Source: a virus
Length of the DNA: 64,000 nucleotides
Reading direction: 5' to 3' (one strand)
IMG/VR virus record: IMGVR_UViG_3300028388_005362
Location: 1 to 64,000 of that record
Positions 25,277-36,100 of the stretch are shown one piece after another; position 1 is the first letter of the stretch, and each line of letters begins with the position of its first letter. Both the position numbers and the translations under genes were made by a program. A model generated the notes under the pieces. The model searched no databases, was not told where the DNA came from, and saw only the letters and a list, made by a program, of their open reading frames with translations.

Positions 25277-28200
25277 TGTATAAAGGAATCGTAAACGATG
25301 TACATCCAACCGCTCAGCCGGAAGCAACGTATCGCTGGGCGGTCAACAAGATGGTTACCAACCGCTTCGATGCGTTAAGCGACGCATATCCTGTGGTTAA
25401 GCAGCAGCTTTTCTCCCGTCCGGAGGTAGGAGATTTTCAGGTCATAGGCAAGATCCCTTTAACCGAAGGTGATCACGCCCTTATGCTGTCGGTACGGGGC
25501 AGGGGGTACCCGGACTTCTCTGAGTTGGGAATCCTCAGTCAGGCGGGTGTGTACACTCCTGTCATCAAGGATAAGCTGTTGGATTACCTACCCACGGATT
25601 ACATCAAAGGTTCCTGTATTACCAATTTCGATGGCTCCCGTTCGGTGGTGTATACCAACGGAAGGGGCCCTGTTCGTTTGATAAATGTTGACCGTCCGGG
25701 GGTTGAGCTGGATACCAATCTGGCTTTGAAATATCCTCAGGAAATTGTACTGCTGAATTTCTTTCCTGCAGCCAATGTCCCTTATATGGATAAGGTACGC
25801 ATCAACGATGCAGGGGGTATGATAGCTTCCGGGGTGTATTCCATAGCTATCCAGTATGAGATAGAGGACGGAGGATTCACCAATTTCATTTATACCTACA
25901 ACCCCATCCCCATCACGGATTCCAAGGAAGCTGAAGGATTCAATGAATATGGGGGGTGTGATGCAGGTACGATAACTTCCAAGAGCATCACCATGCAGCT
26001 TTCCAATCTGGATACCCGATACGATCGCTTCCGGGTTGCTGTGGTGAAGACCATAGGTGGAGTGACTTCTGCGGAAATCATTTCCACACTCGATGTACCC
26101 GAAAGCGGAGTAAGGGAATTCACTTACACGGGCGGAGAGGTTGCTGAGCCCATACCCACAGAAGATGTACTGGTTGGCTTTGCTTCTTACGACAGGGTGG
26201 ATGCGTTGACCTTCGATGGATACAAGCTATGGTTGGCAGGGCTGCACCGTGACGAGATTCAAAGTGCCCAAGAGTCAGCCAATAATATTTCAGTTAAGTG
26301 GGCCTATGAGGATACCGTATCCCTCAACGGGGTAAGGGGTAGCTTCAAGGATGGAGCCACTGTATTTTTACGTAAATCATTTTTACCAGATGAAGTTTAT
26401 GCTTTCTATATTGCATGGAAACTTTTGGACGGATCTTACTCTTCCGCTTACCATATTCCTGGTCGCCCAGTTGACGTGGTTAGTGTTGGCGGTAATAGCT
26501 ATGCCGAGAACGAGAAGATTGCAACTATCAAAGCGGCAGTGGGCTCGCCTGCTGGGGACCACCTCGATGAAGACATCCTCATTGACCCCAACATTAAGTA
26601 CTTCCATACGCGGGACACGTCTAAGAACGACGGGACTCTTGGATACTGGGAGAACGAAGAGCAGTACCCGGACTGGTTTCCAGGACTCGGAGGACAGAAC
26701 GTTCGCCACCACAAAATGCCGTCTCTAAAGACACTGGACACCAAAGGATTCATTGAGACTTCTGCCGGTGGCAGCACCGCAGGGGGTTCTGCTTCTTTCT
26801 CTGCAGATCTTACCCTGGATGACCCTCCGGCTATCGATACTACCATCACCAACAATATTCCAGTTGAGCTGGCTTCTGTGGGGGGAGACTACATCGAATT
26901 CACCGAGGATGTCAAAGCCACTCTCAAATGGGATGTGGACGTGACCACCGAAGGATTCGGTTATGCCCGTGCCAAGGTTCAGTACGTGATTCGTGAAACA
27001 GCGACCAATCAACTTATCCGGGTATTGGGAACCAATGAGCAGGAAGTAGACCAGCTTATTGAAGACTTTCCGGAGTGGCAGCCGCATGTATCAGCCACAG
27101 CCCTTATCAAGGGAGAAGAGGTGGTGGATATTCAGGCGGGATGGAAGATAGGGTTTGAGTTCGAAGGTGAGGGTGACTACATCAACGTATTCTTCAGGCC
27201 CACAGACGTGACTGTCTCTCAGGCTGGAGGAGAACTTGAGGTTGCTGGTACACGCTTTACCAAATCCCTGGGAATTCAGTTGGAAGGAATCACTGTTCCT
27301 GCAGCCTTGGAAGGTAAGGTACAGGGCTTTGAGATATTCTATGCCAAGCGGACATTGGGTAACTCCACGGTGGTAAGCCAGAGTGCACTGTTTGGAACCA
27401 TCGGAGACAACCCTGCAACACCCACAGGTACCAACTTCTACAACTTCCGTTTCCATGGGCCGGATCTTCTGGCGAATGAAGCCTACCCTGGAGTAGCGAT
27501 CACTCACCTAAAGAGGGACTTCACTATCGGGGGCAACCAGTTCTCTGAAGCGTCGACCTACACAGCCAACGGAAACGACAATCTTCACCAGGTACGGGAA
27601 CACTCGTATACCCCACACGATGAATTCAAGCGGGAAGCAGCTTTACTGTTGGAGACCACCAACCCAATCGATATGGATTCTCTGCAGTTGGCTACCCTGC
27701 ACTCCTTTAAAAAGAACGCGTATTCCTTGTTCACCGAACAGGAGTTGGTATCCACCGGTCGTGTATTCCCCTACACCACAGAGTCCACTCCACGCGTGTA
27801 CGGAGGAGACCAGCACATCAGTGTATATGGAGTCCGTTTGACTCCTGGAACTTCTGCCAAGGTATATTCCTTTGTTGTCTTCTCTGCGGTCAATGCAGGT
27901 CTACGACAGGAAGGAGAGGGTTATGGGGAGAAGTACTTTCCCAAGAGTACCATTCCTGATGATTTTGGTACAGTGCCCGAAGGTATCACAGCGGATGACA
28001 TCTCCAACTACGTGGAGATAAACCCTGATTACACCAAAGTAAACGAATACAACCGGGCCTATCCTTTCAACGGCGGGCTCAAGCGTATCAATGATTTCCC
28101 CCAGCGTATCGCTGGAAGCCCAGTTCTGAAGAGTGAGGGAGAGGCTGGACTTCTCAGGGCAATCCTTCCGGGAGATTACTACGACATCTCCAAGTACAGG

Positions 28201-29583
28201 GGCGCGATAACTAACATCGAGCACTACCAGGGGGAGCTTCTGATACACACCGAGGAATCCCTGTTCAAGACCGTGGGACGCATGTCGATGCAGTCTTCCG
28301 AGCAGGAGATCGTTCTGGGTGCAGGAGACATCTTCAAGGTACCGCCTACCGAATTGCTTCCTTCTGTCAACGGAGCAATGGGACTGCAGTACATCAATGC
28401 AGCCACCATGACCAAGTACGGGTATCTGTTCGTCAATGCCGACCTGGGTAAAGCCTACCTGGTCAACGACAAGGTTGAGGAGATTACCAACACAGGAATC
28501 AAGCAATGGGCACAGGAGAACTTCCGGCTTAAAATAAACGATTCTCTGAGGCTTTCTGCTCTGGATGGTCTTTCGGGTAACGCACCCTACTCAGAGGCTC
28601 AGATTGGCTTCGCAGTGGGCTCAGATGAGGAGAATGACCGCTTGCTTATCACCAAGAAGGATTACTCAACTTCTGCCGAGATATTGCAAGAAGACCCTGT
28701 TGTTCTCACCAGCGTTATGGTCACTGGAACCCTGACAAAGATTGGACCTACCCAGTTCACCTTTGCCTCCGATGAATTGCCCGATCTAAGCGGACAGTTC
28801 AACATCCGCATGAGCTTGAATGGATATACTATTGGCATATCTTCCATAACTGTTGACGGCAGTACGGTAACCATGACAACGGTATCTACATGGCCCCCAT
28901 TCAGCTGGACGGATGGGCAGCATACCGTAACAGTATACTACGACCAGACAGGCGATGATAGTAAGCTGTATTATCACAACGGACACCTGCGTACCTACCA
29001 AGGATATGTGGCAACCCCACAGAATACCGACCTGCTCAAAGACCAGACGGTGACGATGAGTTACAGCATTTCACGCGGCAAGTTCATTTCAGCCCACACA
29101 CGCCACTCGGATCACTTCCTGGACACTCCGTCCGGAATGCTGGAGATAAGCGATAAGGACCTATTTAAGTTTGCCCAGAGTGGAGAACCCCAAGAATCCT
29201 GGGTAGACATCGTGGACAGATACCCGTCCATAGCAAGGGTAGGTTCCATCAGCTGGAGAAGCCAGGATACAAATGATTCTTATGGGTTCACCCATGTGAT
29301 GGTTCATAATGAAGCACAGTGTTCAGGCATCATCGACTTGAGTGAGTTCGAACTTCGACGCAAAGACTTCTGGAGATTCAACCGCTTTTTGGATATTGCC
29401 TTGTCAAGCAACTTCTTAGATGAACATGGAGAGTTGATCGAGGACCAAATCGACCATAACAAAAATTGGTATGACCAAAAAAGGTTCATAGACAGCTACA
29501 CCTTGGTTCGCCTTATAAATAGGAATGCAGGAGAAAATGTCGTACATTTGTACACAGTAGCTACCAGAGCCACAGTTCTATAA
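25276..29583 (+). CDS. Tail muzzle/stabilisation protein (crAss-like, P22 gp10-like)
   Basis: A 1435-residue protein. Its N-terminus, MYKGIVNDVHPTAQPEATYRWAVNKMVTNRFD, is the typical opening of the crAss-like 'stabilisation' or muzzle protein, which closes the distal end of the short tail and has been compared with P22 gp10. The body is beta-rich with propeller-like stretches, and residues about 500-700 contain Gly/Thr-rich insertions. It follows the ring protein without a gap and precedes the cargo genes, the same order as in characterised crAss-like phages. Confidence 0.75.
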   Translation: MYKGIVNDVHPTAQPEATYRWAVNKMVTNRFDALSDAYPVVKQQLFSRPEVGDFQVIGKIPLTEGDHALMLSVRGRGYPDFSELGILSQAGVYTPVIKDKLLDYLPTDYIKGSCITNFDGSRSVVYTNGRGPVRLINVDRPGVELDTNLALKYPQEIVLLNFFPAANVPYMDKVRINDAGGMIASGVYSIAIQYEIEDGGFTNFIYTYNPIPITDSKEAEGFNEYGGCDAGTITSKSITMQLSNLDTRYDRFRVAVVKTIGGVTSAEIISTLDVPESGVREFTYTGGEVAEPIPTEDVLVGFASYDRVDALTFDGYKLWLAGLHRDEIQSAQESANNISVKWAYEDTVSLNGVRGSFKDGATVFLRKSFLPDEVYAFYIAWKLLDGSYSSAYHIPGRPVDVVSVGGNSYAENEKIATIKAAVGSPAGDHLDEDILIDPNIKYFHTRDTSKNDGTLGYWENEEQYPDWFPGLGGQNVRHHKMPSLKTLDTKGFIETSAGGSTAGGSASFSADLTLDDPPAIDTTITNNIPVELASVGGDYIEFTEDVKATLKWDVDVTTEGFGYARAKVQYVIRETATNQLIRVLGTNEQEVDQLIEDFPEWQPHVSATALIKGEEVVDIQAGWKIGFEFEGEGDYINVFFRPTDVTVSQAGGELEVAGTRFTKSLGIQLEGITVPAALEGKVQGFEIFYAKRTLGNSTVVSQSALFGTIGDNPATPTGTNFYNFRFHGPDLLANEAYPGVAITHLKRDFTIGGNQFSEASTYTANGNDNLHQVREHSYTPHDEFKREAALLLETTNPIDMDSLQLATLHSFKKNAYSLFTEQELVSTGRVFPYTTESTPRVYGGDQHISVYGVRLTPGTSAKVYSFVVFSAVNAGLRQEGEGYGEKYFPKSTIPDDFGTVPEGITADDISNYVEINPDYTKVNEYNRAYPFNGGLKRINDFPQRIAGSPVLKSEGEAGLLRAILPGDYYDISKYRGAITNIEHYQGELLIHTEESLFKTVGRMSMQSSEQEIVLGAGDIFKVPPTELLPSVNGAMGLQYINAATMTKYGYLFVNADLGKAYLVNDKVEEITNTGIKQWAQENFRLKINDSLRLSALDGLSGNAPYSEAQIGFAVGSDEENDRLLITKKDYSTSAEILQEDPVVLTSVMVTGTLTKIGPTQFTFASDELPDLSGQFNIRMSLNGYTIGISSITVDGSTVTMTTVSTWPPFSWTDGQHTVTVYYDQTGDDSKLYYHNGHLRTYQGYVATPQNTDLLKDQTVTMSYSISRGKFISAHTRHSDHFLDTPSGMLEISDKDLFKFAQSGEPQESWVDIVDRYPSIARVGSISWRSQDTNDSYGFTHVMVHNEAQCSGIIDLSEFELRRKDFWRFNRFLDIALSSNFLDEHGELIEDQIDHNKNWYDQKRFIDSYTLVRLINRNAGENVVHLYTVATRATVL

Positions 29584-29646
29584 GGGTCCATTCCGGGCGA
29601 AGATTACAGCAGAAATTTCAGTAACACTCGTAAATCGTTGTAGTCC

Positions 29647-30183
29647 ATGGACCTCGCACCCGTCTCCAATTTACTTAAAACTGGCGCCTCTGCAACTGCC
29701 ATGGTTCCCGGTTGGGGTATGGCTGCTTCTGCAGGCATGGGCGCTCTATCCTTTGGCTTGGACCTTATCCAGGCAAACCAGGAAAAGAAAAAAGCGGAAG
29801 AGGCTGCTCGTCAGGCTGAGCTGGAACGCCAGCGCAAAGAGCAATCCCTCCGAGCCCAGAACTATCGGCAGGTGATGACCACCTTTCCTTCGCAGGGAGT
29901 TGCCACACCTTCTCTCTATGCCAAGGGCGGCAGTTTGATCCCTCCTGCTTACATCGCAGAAGGCGAAGAGGTGGTAGAGCATTCACCCATGGACGTATTG
30001 ATGACCGATGCTAACGGAGAAACCAACCGTCTGTCCAGCAACATGACCAAGCTGGAAGGCGACAAGCACAGTGCTCCCTCAGGCGGAATAGGAGTGAACC
30101 AATCCGGAGGAGGCTTTGTGTTCTCCGACCAGATAGTGGTTCCCCAGGATTTGGTTCAACGCTTCAAAAATGCCCGACTCTAA
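29647..30183 (+). CDS. Virion internal/cargo protein candidate
   Basis: A 178-residue protein. Residues about 15-40 are hydrophobic with Ala/Gly (ATAMVPGWGMAASAGMGALSFGL) and could enter a membrane. A charged helix (EKKKAEEAARQAELERQRKEQ) follows, then a segment with LYAKGGSLIPPAYIAEGEEVVEHSP, like crAss-like proteins whose tail reads 'EGEVV...'. Membrane-active small proteins among ejected cargo fit the position just after the muzzle. Function inferred from layout. Confidence 0.6.
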   Translation: MDLAPVSNLLKTGASATAMVPGWGMAASAGMGALSFGLDLIQANQEKKKAEEAARQAELERQRKEQSLRAQNYRQVMTTFPSQGVATPSLYAKGGSLIPPAYIAEGEEVVEHSPMDVLMTDANGETNRLSSNMTKLEGDKHSAPSGGIGVNQSGGGFVFSDQIVVPQDLVQRFKNARL

Positions 30184-31091
30184 TGAAAGAAAAGACATTT
30201 GCACAGCTGGCTGAAGAGCTGGCAAAGAAACGTGAAAAATATGAGGTTTTGGCAGACTCGCCAAGCCCCTTCGAACGTAATACTGCTGAGCGGATGCTCA
30301 AGCGCACAGACCGGGTCAGCAACATGCTCAAGGATGAGCAGGTACGACTGGCTCCTGCTCCAGAGACTGAGGAAGTTCCTGTTATGGCACCTGGAGGCTT
30401 TCTTGCACCTGCGGGCGCACGTCAGGCGGCAAGTACTGCTGCAGCTAATGCAGGTGGTGGTAGTTTCCTGAGTGGGCTGATGAGTGGTATTCAAAATAAC
30501 CTTCCCTTACTTTCAGATCTGGGTGGTAGCCTGCTTGATGCTGGCATACGCCAGGTGGGGACAAACAGTATGCAGGCTCCGCCCAGTCCTTCTTTGATTC
30601 CACGAACAACCATCGACACTTCGGTGGACTACTCCCCCCAACTTCGTGCGGTACGGGATGCCCGTACCCTGCAGATGAGAAGTGCTGACCGTAACCTGAG
30701 GGATTCACAGGCCGCTGAAGCCTTCAAGAATAAAGCCTTCTCGGATTCACTCAAGGAGTCTTCTGATATTCAGGGCAAGTCCAACTTCGAGCGAGCTATC
30801 CTGAAGAGGACACAGGCCCAGGTTGACCAACGTACCAACGAGCAGAATGCCGGCATAGTCAATAACTTCAAGATGATGGACAATGCTTTCCAGAACAATC
30901 GCACTGCATCGACAGTGAATAACTGGAGCGGAGCGTTGACCAATTTCCGTATGTCTCAGCGTGACCGTATGGCAAACGCAATGGATATGCTCAAGGCAGA
31001 GATCTATTCCCGCCAGTTTGGAGACTCCGGAATATGGCAACGAAACATTCAGGACATCATTGACCAATTTGCTAACAACAATTCACGATGA
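30183..31091 (+). CDS. Virion internal/cargo protein candidate
   Basis: A 302-residue protein starting at the base where the preceding gene ends. It has a coiled-coil N-terminus (FAQLAEELAKKREKYEVLA), an Ala/Gly-rich middle (APAGARQAASTAAANAGG) and a Gln/Asn-rich helical C-terminal half. The composition resembles ejected internal proteins of short-tailed phages. It overlaps the next gene by 4 bases. Confidence 0.6.
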   Translation: MKEKTFAQLAEELAKKREKYEVLADSPSPFERNTAERMLKRTDRVSNMLKDEQVRLAPAPETEEVPVMAPGGFLAPAGARQAASTAAANAGGGSFLSGLMSGIQNNLPLLSDLGGSLLDAGIRQVGTNSMQAPPSPSLIPRTTIDTSVDYSPQLRAVRDARTLQMRSADRNLRDSQAAEAFKNKAFSDSLKESSDIQGKSNFERAILKRTQAQVDQRTNEQNAGIVNNFKMMDNAFQNNRTASTVNNWSGALTNFRMSQRDRMANAMDMLKAEIYSRQFGDSGIWQRNIQDIIDQFANNNSR

Positions 31092-33184
31092 ACAATCCTT
31101 TTGCTCAAATAGCCCCGGCCCCATATATCTCTAAACGCAATGAGCTTCCATTGGATGCCATCCTGAGTACAGCGGGTGCCCTGCAGAAAAGATATTACGA
31201 GAACAAAGCCCAGATGGATAAGCTGGACATCATGGCGAACAGTTTGCAAATACTGGATAATGACCAGCACATCAAAGACGAACTCTTAGGAGAGGTCGAC
31301 AATACTATCAATGCTATCGCTGCGGATGAGGGAGCTTATGAAAATGCACACCACATCATCGGGCAGTTGGGCAAAAAGGTCAGCGGAGACCCCAGAGTTC
31401 AGGCGGCTATGTTCAATTTCCAGAAGAAGCAGCAGTGGGATGACTGGGCCGCTCAGCAGAGAGCTCAGGGAAAATTCGTACATGACTTTGGAGCAGGGGA
31501 TTTCCGTACAGTGGGGGAAGACGGGAAAATCAATTACTGGAATAACCAGCAAGAGGTTCTTTTAGATTACGGCGACAAGATGACCGATATTTGGAAGAAT
31601 ATCGTCAAGGGAGAAGCCGGAGTCGGAGATATTGACCCCGAACAACTCGACCCTAACAATCCTTTCATTCGCGTAGCTCGCTGGCAGGGAGTCAGTCCTT
31701 CTCAAATCGATCGCAAAAAAGCCTATGCTCTTCAGCAGTACATGGAATCTGACGAAGGACGCCAACACGTTCGTTACCTGCAGAGCACGGGAGAGGAAAA
31801 CCCCATGGATGCTATTGCCACACAGATGGAAATGGCGGGAGATGCACAGACCTATTATCAGGATCAGTCCAGCTACCTGGGCAATCCTGAGTACGTCAGC
31901 AGCTACAAGCACAAGATGGATATGCTTAACTATATGGCTAAAACCAAGGGCAAGGGAGAAGGCATTGAGTCCTTCACTCAGGGAATGGCTATGAGCATAG
32001 CTGAGCAACTTCATGACCCTGACCATCTGAATGAGCGTATTAAAGGGGCAACCAACGATAACGAACGCAATCTGTATACCCATCAAATGCAGGAGGCTCT
32101 GGACCACACCTTTAATGTTAACCCGACCTTACAAGCGGAGCATTCCAAAATCAAAGCGGACCACGTGGCAGAGATTGGAAAGAACTCCTCGGCTATATTC
32201 GACCAGTTCGACCGCTATCTCAATATGCAAGCCGGAGCAAGTGTACTGGATGGTGGAAAGATAAAAGATTTCTTGCACTTGAATCCCGTGCCTGTCAAGC
32301 CTACAACAGGAGAGGAGAAGGTTATGAGAGGAAGGTATGCTGTTGAGCGTCAATCACAGTCCGGAGAATACAATCAACCCCCGGAAACTGCAACCATCAT
32401 GGGTCAAGAGTATACACTGGAAGAGAGAAACCAGCTCTTCCAAGCCTATAAGGATTTGAGAAACTTCAAAGAAGATACATTTGAGGACCAATTCAAAAGG
32501 TCTTCTTCTGAGCTTCAGCGCAACTCCCAGGTAATGATTCCTATGGAGAGTTCGGATATGACCGACTTCAAAGCCAACGTCCGTTCACTTGACCCTATGG
32601 CTTTCAGCATTCAACAAGTGTCTGATGGCAGCGATGAGTCTCTGTCTCCTGAAGATATACGAAGTTTTGAAACTTTCGAGGGAGTGGGCATCACCCCAGG
32701 TAACGGAGATTACAGCGGAAGAATCATCGTTAAGGACGAGTATGGAACCCAGTACGCCCTTACACCTAAGAGCAATAATGCGGACAGCATGCTGATGAAC
32801 TGGCTGGCTAAAATGGATGACGGCAAAAACGGTGCTTACTACAACCAGAAATATGTCGGTGAAACCATTCCACAGGAAGGAAAAGAATACAAGGGTATTC
32901 GTCTGAAGCCTGCTGGAAATGGTAAGTACTCAGCCGACATGTCCATCGAGGAATTCATTGGTAAACTCAAAGAGGTCAACCCCAATGTTGCAGACAGGCT
33001 GTACGTGGATATGCTGATGGAAAGAGGAATATCCTACGCCCAGTTAGAGCTGTATCTGCAGGAACAGGAAGGTGGGGAGCAACAGCTTACCGACCAGACC
33101 CGTCAAAAGATTGAAGACGCCCTCAACTCGGATGCCATTGGCGCCAAGGGGATCATGATTCATAACATCATCAACAATTTCTAA
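31088..33184 (+). CDS. Large virion internal/cargo protein candidate
   Basis: A 698-residue, mostly helical, acidic protein with no membrane segment or catalytic motif that I recognise. The N-terminal segment IAPAPYISKRNELPLDAILSTAGALQKRYYENK and the long run of charged helices match the style of crAss-like cargo proteins located between muzzle and polymerase genes. It starts in an ATGA overlap and ends one base before the giant gene. Confidence 0.65.
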   Translation: MNNPFAQIAPAPYISKRNELPLDAILSTAGALQKRYYENKAQMDKLDIMANSLQILDNDQHIKDELLGEVDNTINAIAADEGAYENAHHIIGQLGKKVSGDPRVQAAMFNFQKKQQWDDWAAQQRAQGKFVHDFGAGDFRTVGEDGKINYWNNQQEVLLDYGDKMTDIWKNIVKGEAGVGDIDPEQLDPNNPFIRVARWQGVSPSQIDRKKAYALQQYMESDEGRQHVRYLQSTGEENPMDAIATQMEMAGDAQTYYQDQSSYLGNPEYVSSYKHKMDMLNYMAKTKGKGEGIESFTQGMAMSIAEQLHDPDHLNERIKGATNDNERNLYTHQMQEALDHTFNVNPTLQAEHSKIKADHVAEIGKNSSAIFDQFDRYLNMQAGASVLDGGKIKDFLHLNPVPVKPTTGEEKVMRGRYAVERQSQSGEYNQPPETATIMGQEYTLEERNQLFQAYKDLRNFKEDTFEDQFKRSSSELQRNSQVMIPMESSDMTDFKANVRSLDPMAFSIQQVSDGSDESLSPEDIRSFETFEGVGITPGNGDYSGRIIVKDEYGTQYALTPKSNNADSMLMNWLAKMDDGKNGAYYNQKYVGETIPQEGKEYKGIRLKPAGNGKYSADMSIEEFIGKLKEVNPNVADRLYVDMLMERGISYAQLELYLQEQEGGEQQLTDQTRQKIEDALNSDAIGAKGIMIHNIINNF

Positions 33185-33185
33185 C

Positions 33186-36100
33186 ATGCCTATCGACAAG
33201 GATCTTCTCAAAAGGGGGTTGGCAAAGCAAAAGCAAGGCCCTCAAGTGATCGGCCCATACCAGGGACCCATTGATAATATGGAATACGGGTCAGGTTTGT
33301 CGGACGCCCTCAAGTACAGACCCAACATCTACAAAGGCGATGACCTCAATAAGATAAAAGCGGACGGTCAAAGCGAATGGAAGAAGGGATTCAACGCTGT
33401 GGTTGGTGGACTGGCTTCCGGATTACTCACTGCGGTAGAAGATACCGGTTATATCCTGGACTTTGAGAACAACCTGAAGAACCTTGCGGACTTGGAGAAC
33501 GTGGAGAGCAACTGGCTCAGCGACCTTGCCAAAGAAGGAAAGCATGCCATAGATGAGGCAATGCCCATCTATACCGAAGACCCCAACAAGATTTGGGATT
33601 GGAACGACAGTGGTCAATACTGGAAAGCATTGAAAGGCATTCTTGACTCGGCTGTGGGCTTCGCCATTCCCGGTGCAGGTGCAACAAAAGTGGTTGGTGC
33701 GGCTCAGCGTCTGGCACGTCTGGGCAGGTACATGAACTTTCTGAAGACCTCTAAGATGGGTCAGCAATTGACCAATTCTCTGGCAGCTGGTTACATCACC
33801 AACTACGGTGAAGGTAAGATGATGGCATTGGAGCAGTACGAGGACTCGTTGGAAAAGTACAAGCATGACCTCTGGGAGCGTACCTTCAAAGAAATTCAAT
33901 CTAAGAACCTGGGAGAAGACCCTGGTGTTCTTACTCAACGTGCTCAGGATCTCTACAACCAAAGGTTGGCAGAGAGCATGCCTGACTTCGAACGTATTGC
34001 CGGCGAAGAGGCGGACAAATTCATGTTCAAGAACAAGGCATTCATGCTCACCGATGCCATGGGCCTACACGGACTTTACCGTGGACAGGGACTCACCCGT
34101 AACATTATCAAAGACCCTTCTTTCAAAGGCGGGTTGAAGGCTATGGGTAAAGCTGACCTGGATAATCCTATCATCCAGGGACTCAAGGAGAGTGCCGAGG
34201 AAATCGGGCAGAACGTTCTGCAGATGGAAGGCAAGTTCCAAACTGCTCAGCGTATGGGACAAGAAACCGAAAGCAACGAGGACCTTTGGAAACGTGCCCT
34301 GGAGTTTGCCACTTCCGACCAGGCTATACTGGAAGGAGCTATGGGATTCTTTGGTGGTGGTCCTCAACGTGTATTGACCAAAGCCGCATCCGGACAGTAC
34401 TCTGCTAAACACCGCAAGCAACAGCGGGAAGCCTATGAGGACCAGCAGTTCATGATGGACCCTGAGGCTAAGACCCGTACCGTTACACGTAAGCGCCCGG
34501 TCTTTGATAACGAGACCGGAGAAGAAACCTTTGAAGAATATGAAGTAACCGAATACAACAATCAATGGTTCATCGAGAACCGCCTGAGCGAGTTCGATCA
34601 GACCCGTAAGCTGATTGATAAAGCCATGGAAAGAGGGGAGAAGGGATTGGCAGAGACCCTGAAGAACCAGATGTTCTTGAAGATGGCATCTGAGAACTTC
34701 GGCAGGGGAACCACCGCCAACCTGGAGCGTGCCCTCAAGGATGTTATTGAATCCAACCTCTCGGAAGAAGAAGTAGCTGAAAAGGGATGGGACCCCGACT
34801 ACAAAGAGCAGGCCCGTGAACAGCTCAAGCTACTCAAGAAGATGGAGAACCGGTGGAATCGTTACACCAAGTACGAGAACCGTGAAGACGTCTTCTACAA
34901 CCGCATGTCCTATGATACTCTTCATGAACAGTTCTGGAACGCTTATAATAAGAGGAAAGAGGCGGAAGCCCTCACCGACCAGATTCTGGAGATGAAAGGA
35001 CTGCAAAGAGAAAACTTGACCGAGGAGCAATACCAGGAGTATATGCAAATGGAGTCCGTGCAGGATGAAATCTACTACGAGGAGTTGCGCTCTGCTATCC
35101 ACAAACAGAGGGAAAAGCTGGATTCAGATTATCGCAAGATAACTTCTGATGAGTACCAGTCCTCTCTTCGTAAGATGGACCGGCAATTCAAACGTATTGT
35201 CAAAGAACAGGCTGCTAAAGCCCGTGCAGAAGCCAAGCGCCAGAAGGATAAGGCAAAAGCAGAGAGCCGTTCTGAGAAACAATCTAAAACTCAACCTAAA
35301 AATAACAACGCCGATGAATCAACTGTATCTTCTGAAGAACAGGGTGGAAACACTGGAGGAGAAAGTCAGACGTCTGGAACAGACAGTGGAACTACTCAAC
35401 CAAAAACTCGATCCCCCAAAACCCAGCCTTCCAACCCAGGTACCGACGGTTCCAGTGCAACCTCCGATACCCAGCAAACTGAGGCTGAACCCGTTTCAGA
35501 CGAAGAGTACGCAGATTTTGTTGACAACGGCAATGTAAGCGATCATCGCTTGCACATGATTGCCTCCAAGATACAGTCAGGCAAACAGAACGAATTATCC
35601 GAGAGAGAAAAAGCGATACACGCTGCCAAAACGCAGGAGGTGGAAGAGATGCTCCGTCTGCGAAAACAGCATGAAGAAGAACGAAAAAGAAAAGAGAAGG
35701 GCACTGCCAACGAGCAGACCCGTGCCAAGCAACAGCAGCAGGAGAACACCGATGAGATATTCACCGAGCGGGATACCGATTCTACCACAGAGCAGAACAC
35801 CAAGGCTGAGGAGTTGCTCAATGAGACCAACCCGGACGGTATTGAGGTACACGATAAGGTAGCTCTTCTGTCTCGTAACTATATCAGAAAAGGTCAATCC
35901 ACTTTCATCGACCTGGATAACAATGTCATCCGCTCCATGGATGGAATGCACGACATTCTCTTCAGCGATTTGGTAGGAGAAGGAACCAAGATCCGACTGG
36001 TGGTTGTAGATGACCCGGATGTGGAAATCTCTTCCGAGCTGACCTATCAGGTCTCCACTCAGGGAAAGACCACCTGGGGAGCCATCCGTGATAACGAACA